This document shows, one piece after another, positions 18,744 through 25,943 of a stretch of DNA of 33,433 nucleotides. This stretch comes from Caulobacteraceae bacterium (GTDB lineage: Bacteria; Pseudomonadota; Alphaproteobacteria; Caulobacterales; Caulobacteraceae), in the NCBI GenBank assembly GCA_031291645.1, contig JARLIQ010000117.1, positions 1 through 33,433 of the forward strand, written 5' to 3'. A program made the translations under genes and the position numbers. The notes under the pieces are model-generated. The model ran no database searches and had not been told where the DNA came from. It saw only the letters and a program-made list of their open reading frames with translations. Positions within the stretch are counted from its first letter, which is position 1, and the number at the start of each line of letters is the position of its first letter.

Positions 18744-19078
18744 GCCCCTGGCCGGTCCGCCACCTCGACCGCGCCGTCCCGCTCGGCCGCCTCGATGCGG
18801 GCGGGGCCCAGGACCAGCCGCTCCAGCCCGCCGGCGGCGGCGGAGAACACCACCTCGAAGTCCTGGCCGGCGACGTGGACGCGGCCGTCGGCGCGGCGGC
18901 GTGGCGCGCCGGCGAAGCCCAGCCGGGTGGTGACGGTCAGCACCCCGTCGCGCAGCGCCGCGTCGGGCGCGGCCTGGGCGAAGACGTCGGCGATGAAGGC
19001 GGGGCCGGTGGAATAGAGGAAGACGTCGCGGTGGACGCCGCCCATCCACCACTGGGCCCGCGCGGAGCCTTTCTCCCT
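18740..19078 (-). pseudogene. Decayed GH2 beta-galactosidase (internal and terminal deletions)
   Basis: The minus-strand frame is open from a TAG at 19079-19081 to a TAG at 18740-18742. It starts with the GH2 jelly-roll block AQWWMGGVHRDVFLYSTGPA, whose counterpart in LacZ-type enzymes lies around residues 190-220. After about 50 residues it switches to VHVAGQDFEVVFSAAAGGLE, which resembles the start of the far C-terminal beta-galactosidase small-chain domain. The catalytic TIM barrel between them is absent, as are the true start and end. Only one internal ATG (19045) is available. An in-frame internal deletion plus loss of both ends is the simplest reading. A short expressed product cannot be excluded but could not be catalytic. 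Confidence 0.7.
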
Positions 19079-19223
19079 CTATGCCGGCCCGGCCGGGCCC
19101 CGTGAAGCGGTGAAGCGGAAATCGCCCGGGGCCGGCCGACCCCGCGGGGCCGCCCCAGGCGGTTGCGCGCGCCCGGAGATCGGCGCAGACCTGGGTCCGC
19201 CGGCAAAGGGAGGGCGATCACCG

Positions 19224-19601
19224 ATGGCCGCACAGTCCGTATCGCGCAAGGCGGCCCGATGGCTGGCGGTCGCGGGCCTCGCCGCCACCGTCGCGGGCTG
19301 CGCGGCCAGCGGGATGGAGGGGCCGTACGGGACCGACCCCGTCGCGGTCGCGCGCGGCGAGGCGCTGGCCCAGCAGCAGTGCGCCAGCTGTCACGGCCTG
19401 GGGCTGACCGACGCGAGCCAGTTCCCCGGGGCGGTGGCGTTCCGCGACATGCGCTTCGACTACAACGCCATCAGCTACGAGCGGAGCGTGACCCAGGCGC
19501 ACCAGGGGCGCACCGGCATGCCGCCCGCCCAGCTCAGCCTGGAGGACATCGGCGACATCGGCGCCTACGTCCGCAGCCTCAGGCAGGCCCGCCGGCGCTG
19601 A
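19224..19601 (+). CDS. Lipoprotein c-type cytochrome
   Basis: The 125-residue protein has a signal sequence with lipobox VAGC (Cys26), so it is predicted to be lipid-anchored in the periplasm. A single class I cytochrome c domain follows: CASCH at residues 53-57 covalently binds heme, and Met99 in GRTGMPP is the likely sixth ligand. The SLEDIGDIGAYVRSL helix is the usual C-terminal cytochrome helix. It probably serves as a small electron carrier; no oxidase or dehydrogenase partner lies nearby. ATG 19224 follows GGGAGGGCG. Confidence 0.9.
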   Translation: MAAQSVSRKAARWLAVAGLAATVAGCAASGMEGPYGTDPVAVARGEALAQQQCASCHGLGLTDASQFPGAVAFRDMRFDYNAISYERSVTQAHQGRTGMPPAQLSLEDIGDIGAYVRSLRQARRR

Positions 19602-19692
19602 GGACCGGCCATGATCATGGCGCACCGCCGTGGAAGGCTGCGTCGCTTCAGGCTTGGACGGGCGAAGACGGGGAGGGTAGGAACCGTCGGCA

Positions 19693-20358
19693 ATGCGGAC
19701 CATCGCGGTCATCGCCCTCAAGGGCGGCTCGGGGAAGACCACGCTGGCGGCCCACATGGCGCTGGCCGCCCATCTGCGCGGCCTGCAGACGCTGGTCGCC
19801 GACGTCGATCCCCAGCGCTCGGCCAGCGAGGTGATGACCGCGCGCGAGGCGGAGGGGCCGCGCTGCGTCACCGTATCGGGCGCCGGCCTGTTCGCCGCCC
19901 AGCTCGCCGCCGTGGGCTCGGGCGTGGATCTGATGGTGATCGACACCGCCGCCGGGGCGGTCGAGGACGTGGGCCAGGCCCTGGTGCTGGCGGACCTGGC
20001 GCTGCTGGTCGTGCGCCCGACCCTGCTGGACATCGCCGCCCTGGCGCGGACCTGGGAGATCGTCCGACGGCTGAACAAGCCCGCGCTGGTCGTGGTGAAC
20101 CAGGCGCCGGTCCCGCGGGGCGGAGTGGAGGCGCCGGTGGTCAAGCGGGCGCTGAGGGCGCTGGACTACCTGCGCCTGCCGATCGCCCCGACCATCCTGC
20201 GCAACCGGGCGGTCTACCAGACCGCGCTGGAGACCGGCCGCTCGGCCGAGGAGGCGGCGGACGCCACCGCCGCCAAGGAGATGGCCGCCCTGTGGACCTA
20301 CCTCGCCCCGCTGGCCTTCGCCGAGCGCGACGGGCCGACGGAGGCCGCGGAGGGGTAG
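19693..20358 (+). CDS. ParA/MinD-type P-loop ATPase
   Basis: The 221-residue cytoplasmic ATPase has the deviant Walker A motif KGGSGKTT (Lys10 and Lys15), the A' region VADVDPQRSAS and the switch II region LMVIDTAAG. These place it with ParA-like proteins that position DNA or protein complexes. It is short, has no N-terminal DNA-binding domain, and there is no parB or centromere-like repeat next to it, so it is more likely an orphan positioning ATPase than a plasmid partition gene. ATG 19693 is preceded by a GGGTAGGA-type site. Confidence 0.9.
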   Translation: MRTIAVIALKGGSGKTTLAAHMALAAHLRGLQTLVADVDPQRSASEVMTAREAEGPRCVTVSGAGLFAAQLAAVGSGVDLMVIDTAAGAVEDVGQALVLADLALLVVRPTLLDIAALARTWEIVRRLNKPALVVVNQAPVPRGGVEAPVVKRALRALDYLRLPIAPTILRNRAVYQTALETGRSAEEAADATAAKEMAALWTYLAPLAFAERDGPTEAAEG

Positions 20359-20461
20359 GGGTGCGGCCCGCCCGCACGAGGGCGACGATCGGCGTTGCGC
20401 CCGGGCCGTCGGTCATGGAAGCTGCCGGTCCGAATGAGCCGATCCGCCGGTGAGGCGCCCC

Positions 20462-20869
20462 ATGCTTGCTAGAACGGCCTCCTGTTCCTGCGGCCAGCTG
20501 CGCATCGAGGTCCAGGGCGAGCCCCTGGGCGTCGGCGTTTGCCACTGCCTCGCCTGCCAGCGGCGGACGGGCAGCGTCTTCGCCGCTCTGGCCAGCTTCG
20601 CCGCGCCCTATAGGGTGTTCGGCGCGGCGACGGAGTACGTCCGGGTCGGCGACCAGGGCGCGCGGTTCAGGTTCCGGTTCTGCCCCGTCTGCGGGACGAC
20701 CGTGTTCCACACCGAGGAAGGCCGCGAACAGGCGTCGGTGGGCGTCGCCGTGGGCGCCTTCGCCGACCCGGACTTTCCGCCGCCCAAGGCGTCGGTCTAC
20801 GACTGTCGCAGGCATGCCTGGGTTCAACTGCCGCCTGGGACGAGGACCTACGACAAGGACCCGGCCTAG
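20462..20869 (+). CDS. GFA family zinc protein
   Basis: The 135-residue protein has the cysteine pattern of the glutathione-dependent formaldehyde-activating enzyme/centromere protein V family: CSC at 8-10, CHCLAC at 27-32 and CPVC at 74-77, together forming zinc sites. Typical intervening blocks are GQLRIEVQGEP and CQRRTGSVFAALASF. Despite the family name, catalytic activity toward formaldehyde adducts is doubtful for most members. ATG 20462 is chosen because GAGG lies about seven bases upstream; GTG 20450 would add four residues. Confidence 0.92.
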   Translation: MLARTASCSCGQLRIEVQGEPLGVGVCHCLACQRRTGSVFAALASFAAPYRVFGAATEYVRVGDQGARFRFRFCPVCGTTVFHTEEGREQASVGVAVGAFADPDFPPPKASVYDCRRHAWVQLPPGTRTYDKDPA

Positions 20870-20893
20870 CCCCGGGGCCGCCCCCGGCGCCGC

Positions 20894-21181
20894 TCAGCCC
20901 CACGCCCCGGGCCTCGCCCCCACCACCGCTCCCCGTTCCGCCGATATGCGGACCCAGTTGGACTTGCAGCGCGAGCAGCGCAGCCTGGGGGCGATCCAGG
21001 ACAGGGAGCGGCCGCGGTGTCGGCGGAAGCGGCGATCCAGGTCGGCGGGGGTCCATTTGGCGAAGTGGGGACAGCTGTCGCACTCGATGACCAGGGTCAC
21101 GCGCTGGTCGACCAGGGACCAGATCGCCAGGCCGCCAAGGCCATCGGCGATGCGCCAGGGCGGGCGGCTGGGCTCGGGCAC
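20894..21181 (-). CDS. Small putative zinc-ribbon protein
   Basis: The 95-residue protein has two Cys-X2-Cys pairs (Cys34/Cys37 in ECDSCPHFAKW and Cys69/Cys72 in RLRCSRCKSNW), a layout expected of a single zinc ribbon. It is basic, with RRFRRHRGR between the pairs, so nucleic-acid binding is possible. No ATG lies near; GTG 21181 is taken as start, preceded at a distance by AAGG. The frame extends further upstream but there overlaps the next small gene. It probably forms an operon with the 64-codon gene that ends 17 bases upstream. Family not recognised. Confidence 0.65.
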   Translation of the reverse strand: MPEPSRPPWRIADGLGGLAIWSLVDQRVTLVIECDSCPHFAKWTPADLDRRFRRHRGRSLSWIAPRLRCSRCKSNWVRISAERGAVVGARPGAWG

Positions 21182-21198
21182 GGGCGTCGCGCCGGGCC

Positions 21199-21393
21199 TT
21201 ACGCCGCCGGCGGTTCGGGCATGACCGCCCGGTGGTGGAACAGGGCGGCGTCCGTGCGCTGCAGCGAGGTCATCAGCTCGTCCAGCGCGGCCCGCTCGGC
21301 GGTTCCCGACCTGTAGCAGTCCCGAAGCGCGGGCAGGCGCATCATGCAGGCCAGCAAGGCGTCCAAGGCCCCATCGATCTTGTGCGTGAGCAT
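21199..21393 (-). CDS. Small hypothetical protein (64 residues)
   Basis: A short, mostly helical protein beginning MLTHKIDGALDALLACMM and ending HHRAVMPEPPAA. ATG 21393 is preceded by GGGGA eight bases upstream. It contains LPALRDCYRSGTAERAALDEL, given here in words as a Cys- and Leu-containing amphipathic helix pair. There is no transmembrane segment or known motif. The frame upstream of the ATG is open to 21537 but looks non-coding. It diverges from the MarR gene across a 200-bp intergenic region and is followed by the zinc-ribbon gene. Confidence 0.55.
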   Translation of the reverse strand: MLTHKIDGALDALLACMMRLPALRDCYRSGTAERAALDELMTSLQRTDAALFHHRAVMPEPPAA

Positions 21394-21541
21394 GGCGGTC
21401 CCCGTTGAGAACATAACAGAAACGTATATCCATCGGACGCGCGCGGGAGTCCAGGGGGCGGCGCAACCCCATGTCCACCGATCACCCCGGCGAAGGAGGG
21501 GGGCGTGGCGCAAGCTCGGCCGCGTCCCCACAAACAACTAG

Positions 21542-21579
21542 TTGACTAGGAAATCACATCGATATAGTTTCCTAGTCAA
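21542..21579. promoter_or_regulatory. Perfect inverted-repeat operator upstream of marR
   Basis: TTGACTAGGAAA (21542-21553) and TTTCCTAGTCAA (21568-21579) form a perfect 12-bp inverted repeat with a 14-base centre containing ATCGAT. It lies 15 bases before the MarR-family start codon. TTGACT and TATAGT (21563-21568, spacer 15) could be promoter elements inside it. This is the expected layout for MarR autorepression. Confidence 0.75.
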
Positions 21580-21593
21580 TCAAAAGGCTTGCC

Positions 21594-22055
21594 ATGGCGT
21601 CGATCCCCTCTGTCTCGGACCTCACCGCTCACGTCGGCTTCCGGCTGCGCATGGTGTCGAACCACGTGTCCCATGCCTTCGCCGCCAAGCTGGCCGACAA
21701 GGAGGTGACGGTGGCCGAATGGTGCCTGATGCGCGCGCTCTACGGCAAGGCGCCGACTCCGCCCAGCCGGCTCGCCGACGAGATGGGCATGACAAGGGGA
21801 GCGATCACCAAGCTCGCTGACAGATTGATCGCGAAATCGCTGATCACGCGCGCGGCCTGCGTGAAAGACGGGCGTGCGCAGACGCTCGCGCTGACGGATC
21901 GCGGCGCCGCCCTTGTGCCGGATCTGGCTGCGCTCGCAGACCGCAACGATGCCGAATTCTTCGAATGTCTTTCCGCGGATGACCGGGAAACGCTGGAGCG
22001 TCTCCTGAAGAGTCTGGCCGAACGCGGCCACATGACCGCGACCCCGGTCGAATGA
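21594..22055 (+). CDS. MarR family transcriptional regulator
   Basis: The 153-residue winged-helix regulator has N-terminal dimerisation helices (about 1-40), a helix-turn-helix and wing region (about 45-105) with PSRLADEMGMTRGAITKLAD and SLITRAACVKDGRAQTLALT, and C-terminal dimerisation helices. MarR proteins usually repress their own operon and are released by small ligands. A perfect inverted repeat lies directly upstream, and the gene overlaps the next reading frame (ATGA at 22052), so it probably controls the DUF1398 gene and itself. This cassette is less GC-rich than its neighbours in parts, which could reflect transfer. Confidence 0.92.
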   Translation: MASIPSVSDLTAHVGFRLRMVSNHVSHAFAAKLADKEVTVAEWCLMRALYGKAPTPPSRLADEMGMTRGAITKLADRLIAKSLITRAACVKDGRAQTLALTDRGAALVPDLAALADRNDAEFFECLSADDRETLERLLKSLAERGHMTATPVE

Positions 22056-22087
22056 ACATGATCGAACCCCACTACGGAGAAGCCGCC

Positions 22088-22489
22088 ATGGACGACCGCC
22101 AGAAAGCCACGGCCCGAACCTGCCTGGAGGCGGCAGAGGGAAACACCATGACCTTTCCACAGATTGTGGGAGCGTTGGTGGACGCCGGTTTCGAAAGCTA
22201 TGCGATCGACTTCCGACGGGGCGCCGCGACTTACTACCTGCCTGACGGAGACAGCATCGAGCTGCCGGCTCACAGGGTCGACGCCCCGATCGCCCCGGCA
22301 TTCGACATAGCGAGCATGCAGGCCGCGATCCGGGAAGCCCAGCAACAGGTCTCCGGCTACACCTACAGAGGCTTCTGTGAAAAGGCGGTTTCGGCGGGCT
22401 GCGCCGGCTATGTCGTGTCGTTCTCAGGCCGTCGGGCGCTCTACATCGGCCGGACCGCCGAGACCCACGTGGAGCACTTTCCGGATTGA
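22088..22489 (+). CDS. DUF1398 (YbcV-like) protein
   Basis: The 133-residue protein matches DUF1398 throughout: MTFPQIVGALVDAGFESY, FRRGAATYYLPDGDS, GYTYRGFCEKAVSAGCAGY and the C-terminal GRTAETHVEHFP. The family's function is unknown; some members were annotated as phage envelope-like. ATG 22088 follows GGAGAAG and gives the typical N-terminus. A second in-frame ATG at 22052 overlaps the marR stop and would add 12 residues. Coupling with marR suggests ligand-controlled expression. Confidence 0.88.
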   Translation: MDDRQKATARTCLEAAEGNTMTFPQIVGALVDAGFESYAIDFRRGAATYYLPDGDSIELPAHRVDAPIAPAFDIASMQAAIREAQQQVSGYTYRGFCEKAVSAGCAGYVVSFSGRRALYIGRTAETHVEHFPD

Positions 22490-22557
22490 CGAAAGTAACG
22501 AACGCAATCCGAGGCGCGGCGTGAGCGGCGCGGTCTTGACTTCTCCGCGACTCTCGT

Positions 22558-22572
22558 GTTCTTGTTTTGTTC
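22558..22572 (+). promoter_or_regulatory. Putative LexA (SOS) box, GTTC-N7-GTTC
   Basis: GTTC (22558-22561), seven bases, and GTTC (22569-22572) match the alphaproteobacterial LexA operator exactly and abut the ATG at 22573. TTGACT at 22535-22540 could be a -35 element, which would put transcription close to the ATG and make the mRNA nearly leaderless. About one chance match is expected in a window of this size, so the position is the main support. Confidence 0.5.
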
Positions 22573-23265
22573 ATGGTTACGCCGCCGCCCACTCCAGCCG
22601 CCATGGCCGGTCCCGACCCTGACGGGGACGAGACGGCCGAGGCGCGGGCCGCGCGGCGGCTGCGGATGCTGAAGGAGCTGGCCGAGATCGGCATGGGCCT
22701 GGCCCGCAACGTCGGCGGGCCGGCGTCGGGCGTCGCCGATCCGGGGCTGGCCTTCTCGCGCATCGCCCGCGCGGTGCGCCAGACCCTGGCGCTGGAGGCC
22801 CGGTTCGACGAGGAGGGCCAGGCGCGGGCGCAGGAGGTCGCCGCGCAGAAGGAGAAGGCGCAGGCGATCCGCGCCCTTCACCGCCAGATGCTGATCGACG
22901 ACGTGCGCACGCTCGCCGGCCGGGTGATCCGGGCCGACGCCAGCGAGAGCGGCCGAGAGCACGAGGTCGAACGGTTGCTGGCCGACCTCGACGAGCGGCT
23001 GGAGGACGCGGAAGAGGACGAGGCGGCGCTCTTCGGCGGCCGTTCGGTCGCCGAACAGGTCGGCCTGATCTGCCGCGACCTCGGCGTGAAATGGGACCCG
23101 GCCCTCTGGGAGGACTGGGACCTGGAGGAAGACGAGGACGAAGAGGGCGCGGACGACGCGGACGCCTCGGCCTGCTGGTCGCCCGGCGTCGGTTGGCGGG
23201 CGACTATTCCTCGCTCGGCATATGCAGGTACATCGACTGTATCCCCACGCGGCCGGGGCCCGTGA
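22573..23265 (+). CDS. Acidic hypothetical protein, possibly SOS-regulated
   Basis: The 230-residue soluble protein has mixed helical character: a RRLRMLKELAEIGMGLARNV helix near residue 30, a long charged helix in the middle, and an extremely acidic stretch near the end (EEDEAALF, then LEEDEDEEG). No known domain is recognised. ATG 22573 directly follows a GTTC-N7-GTTC sequence, and no Shine-Dalgarno is present, consistent with a leaderless message; a TTG two codons earlier is less likely. The last 62 bases overlap the 3' end of the AIM24 gene on the other strand, and the final 20 residues look less natural than the rest, so a late frameshift or extended reading frame is possible. Confidence 0.75.
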   Translation: MVTPPPTPAAMAGPDPDGDETAEARAARRLRMLKELAEIGMGLARNVGGPASGVADPGLAFSRIARAVRQTLALEARFDEEGQARAQEVAAQKEKAQAIRALHRQMLIDDVRTLAGRVIRADASESGREHEVERLLADLDERLEDAEEDEAALFGGRSVAEQVGLICRDLGVKWDPALWEDWDLEEDEDEEGADDADASACWSPGVGWRATIPRSAYAGTSTVSPRGRGP

Positions 23266-23902
23266 AGCGGTTGACGACGAAGTTCATCGTCGCCCCAAAC
23301 AGGCCGCTGGTCAGCCGGTCGATCACCGTGTCCATCTGGACCTGGGGGTCCTTGTAGAGCCAGCCGCCCGGTTCGACATCGATCTGCTCGCCCGGCTCCA
23401 GCACCTTCTCGAACACATTGCCGTAGCCGTGCAGCCAGACCACGCCCTCGCCGGTGTGGCCCTTGAACTTGTCGATGAAGAAGCCGCTCTGGCCGAACAG
23501 CATGGTGGCCAGGCCCCGCACGCGGTCGAAGCTGTAGTCGATGTTGCCGGTGGCCGCGAGGAACTGGTGCTCGCGCACGTGCAGCTCCTCGCCGTGCTTG
23601 AGGTGGATCGGCACGATATGGCCCGCGCCGTCGCGGCTGAAGGCGATGATCCCGGGTCCCGAGGCCTCGGTGACGAACACCTGCATGCCCGCGATCATCC
23701 GCTTGAGCAGGCCCTTCAACGGCTTCAGGCCGATGCGCACGGTCGGGTGCTTCCACAGCAGGATGTGGTGCTCGAAATAGACCGGCATGTGGGACACGTC
23801 CACCGACAGCACCGGCACCAGCTCGCCGTCGATGTGGTAGGTCACCCCGCCGAAGGACTCGGCCGAGGCGGTGGTGGGCATCAGGCTCGGCAGTCGGCTC
23901 AT
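23204..23902 (-). CDS. AIM24 family protein
   Basis: The 232-residue protein is full length for the AIM24/TIGR00266-like family, with a beta-rich tandem fold and blocks such as VPVLSVDVSHMPVYFEHH, GPGIIAFSRDGAGHIVPI, GNIDYSFDRVRGL and GEGVVWLHGYGNVFEKVL. It lacks a signal peptide or membrane segment. Mitochondrial relatives affect inner-membrane architecture; bacterial function is unknown. ATG 23902 follows GGAGAGGACGCGCC. The 3' end overlaps the convergent acidic protein gene by 62 bases. Confidence 0.9.
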   Translation of the reverse strand: MSRLPSLMPTTASAESFGGVTYHIDGELVPVLSVDVSHMPVYFEHHILLWKHPTVRIGLKPLKGLLKRMIAGMQVFVTEASGPGIIAFSRDGAGHIVPIHLKHGEELHVREHQFLAATGNIDYSFDRVRGLATMLFGQSGFFIDKFKGHTGEGVVWLHGYGNVFEKVLEPGEQIDVEPGGWLYKDPQVQMDTVIDRLTSGLFGATMNFVVNRFTGPGRVGIQSMYLHMPSEE

Positions 23903-23962
23903 CGGCGCGTCCTCTCCAGGTGGGAGCCGAGGATACGTCGCCGCTCCGCCCCATTTTGGGTG

Positions 23963-24736
23963 TTACTGTTTCACGTTAAGCGCCAACAGGCCGTTAAGGT
24001 CGTGGTCGCCGCGCCAGTCGCTGTGGCGGGCGCTGGCCTTGAAGGTCGCGACCGCCAGCGGGCCCCTGGCCGGGCCGCGCGCCAGATAGCCGACCGCCCG
24101 AAGGCCGCTGGGGCCGGGATGGTCGCTGGCCAGGATCAGCGCCAGGTTGACGCTGGCGTCGCCGACGTCCTCGGCGCGGACCTCCGCGCCGTCGGGGCCG
24201 GCCTTGACCACGGCGTTGTGGTCCCCGTGGCCGACGTGGACGTCGGCGTCGTCGCCCTCGGCCTTGACGGTCACGCCGAAGACCTTGACGTCGGCCTTGT
24301 CGCCGTTGGCGTTCACGTGGATGCCCGGCAGGTCGACCTTGGCGTGGTCGTCGTCCGAGTCGTCCTTCGCGTCGACGCTGACCGTGGGGCTTCCGGGCCG
24401 GGCCGGGATCAGCGGCCTCAGCGCCGCCTCGGTCGGGGCCAGGGCCGCCTGGGGCGTCTGGCCGGCGGCCAGGACCAGGCGCATAAGGCTGACCTGTTCG
24501 CCGCCGGGGCCGCGGTAGTCGCAGGACTGGCCGTCGGCCGCCTGGGCCGTGCGGGTCAGACCGCCGAAGGTCTGCGGGCAGGTGAGGGTGGCCGCCACGC
24601 TCATCGCCGGGCCGGACCCGTCGTCGTCCGGGCGGGCGTGGGCATGGGCGTGCGGGTGGGGCCCGCGGCAGGCCGAAAGGGCCACGCCCGCCGCGAGGGC
24701 GGCGACAAGGCCGATGGGTCTGGCGATCTGACGCAT
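23963..24736 (-). CDS. Histidine- and aspartate-rich lipoprotein of unknown function
   Basis: The 257-residue protein has a signal sequence with lipobox LSAC, making Cys23 the lipidated residue, followed at once by HPHAHAHA (27-34), a potential metal-binding tail. The middle contains DAKDDSDDDHAKVDLPG and alternating Val/Asp/Gly segments (ADVKVFGVTVKAEGDDADVHVGHGDHN, described here as a repetitive beta-helix-like run). A pair of cysteines (CPQTFGG and CDYRG) may form a disulfide. No family is recognised. It lies downstream of the MoxR ATPase gene, 93 bases after its stop, on the same strand. Confidence 0.75.
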   Translation of the reverse strand: MRQIARPIGLVAALAAGVALSACRGPHPHAHAHARPDDDGSGPAMSVAATLTCPQTFGGLTRTAQAADGQSCDYRGPGGEQVSLMRLVLAAGQTPQAALAPTEAALRPLIPARPGSPTVSVDAKDDSDDDHAKVDLPGIHVNANGDKADVKVFGVTVKAEGDDADVHVGHGDHNAVVKAGPDGAEVRAEDVGDASVNLALILASDHPGPSGLRAVGYLARGPARGPLAVATFKASARHSDWRGDHDLNGLLALNVKQ

Positions 24737-24829
24737 ATGGACTTCCCGATGCAGGTTGGGCGCAGCCTCACGCCCACCCCGCGCCGGGTCCAGTGAAATC
24801 GCCGTAAGGTGGCGGGACCCCGTAGAGCC

Positions 24830-25702
24830 CTACTGCTGGCCCGGCCGGTTGCCCGCGCCCTCGCGCCGGGCGAGGAAGGCCAGCCGCTCGAACAGATGGA
24901 CGTCCTGCTCGTTCTTCAGCAGGGCGCCGTGCAGCGGCGGGATCAGCTTGGTCGGGTCCCGCTCGCGCAGGGCCTCCTCGCCGATGTCCTCGACCAGCAG
25001 CAGCTTCAGCCAGTCCAGCAGTTCCGAGGTCGAAGGCTTCTTCTTCAGGCCCGGCACCTTGCGCATGTCGTAGAAGATGCGCAGCGCCTCGGAGACCAGC
25101 TTCTTCTTGATCCCCGGGAAGTGGACGTCGACGATCTCGTTCATCGTCTCGGCTTCCGGGAAGCGGATGTAGTGGAAGAAGCAGCGGCGCAGGAAGGCGT
25201 CCGGCAGCTCCTTTTCGTTGTTCGAGGTGATGATCACCACGGGGCGGATCTTGGCCCGGATCGTCTCGTCGGTCTCGTAGACGTAGAACTCCATCCGATC
25301 GAGCTCTTGCAGCAGGTCGTTCGGGAATTCGATGTCGGCCTTGTCGATCTCGTCGATCAGCAGGACGGGGCGCTCGGGCGCGTCGAACGCCTCCCACAGC
25401 TTGCCCTGCTTGATGTAGTTCTTGACGTCCTTGACCCGCTCGTCGCCGAGCTGGCTGTCGCGCAGGCGGGTGACGGCGTCGTATTCGTAGAGGCCTTGCT
25501 GGGCCTTGGTCGTGGACTTGATGTGCCAGGTGATCAGCGGCGCGTTCAGCGCCTTGGCGACCTCATAGGCCAGCACCGTCTTGCCCGTGCCCGGCTCGCC
25601 CTTGATCAGCAGGGGACGCTCGAGGGCGATAGCGGCGTTGACCGCGACCTTCAAATCTTCGGTGGCGACGTAGTCGGACGTGCCTTCAAATCGCTGGGCC
25701 AT
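24830..25702 (-). CDS. MoxR-type AAA+ ATPase
   Basis: The 290-residue AAA+ protein has Walker A GEPGTGKT at residues 35-42, Walker B LLIDEID at 114-120, a sensor 1 segment VIITSNNEKELPDAFLRRC and a C-terminal lid helical region. It fits the MoxR family of chaperone-like ATPases that mature or regulate partner complexes, usually together with a von Willebrand A domain protein. No VWA gene is adjacent here: the next minus-strand gene is a lipoprotein. ATG 25702 follows a CCGGAGGAATG start site. Confidence 0.93.
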   Translation of the reverse strand: MAQRFEGTSDYVATEDLKVAVNAAIALERPLLIKGEPGTGKTVLAYEVAKALNAPLITWHIKSTTKAQQGLYEYDAVTRLRDSQLGDERVKDVKNYIKQGKLWEAFDAPERPVLLIDEIDKADIEFPNDLLQELDRMEFYVYETDETIRAKIRPVVIITSNNEKELPDAFLRRCFFHYIRFPEAETMNEIVDVHFPGIKKKLVSEALRIFYDMRKVPGLKKKPSTSELLDWLKLLLVEDIGEEALRERDPTKLIPPLHGALLKNEQDVHLFERLAFLARREGAGNRPGQQ

Positions 25703-25943
25703 TCATTCCTCCGGCGCGACCGCGGCGCCTCTAACAACTGTTCGAGTTATCACTGCACAGTAAGGAGAGGGCCGCGTGTTGCAAGCAGGTTTCACCCGCG
25801 TGCGTCGCTCCGTCCGCGGATTGGACGCCGGCCCGGCGCCGCGCCGGCGCGCGCCGATCGTGGTTCATGCGATGTTTACCACAGTGGGCGGAGGGTTGCG
25901 GTGAAGTCCTGGCGCCAGGGTCGGCGCCGCAGGAGACCGGTTG

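Noticed and set aside
16719-19052. Minus-strand open frame opposite the S9 peptidase
   Set aside because: It is a shadow of the peptidase gene; its translation is unrelated in character to the GH2 relic, which lies in a different frame.
21535-21544. Short palindrome CAACTAGTTG next to the marR operator
   Set aside because: It overlaps the edge of the stronger 12-bp inverted repeat and is too short to call separately.
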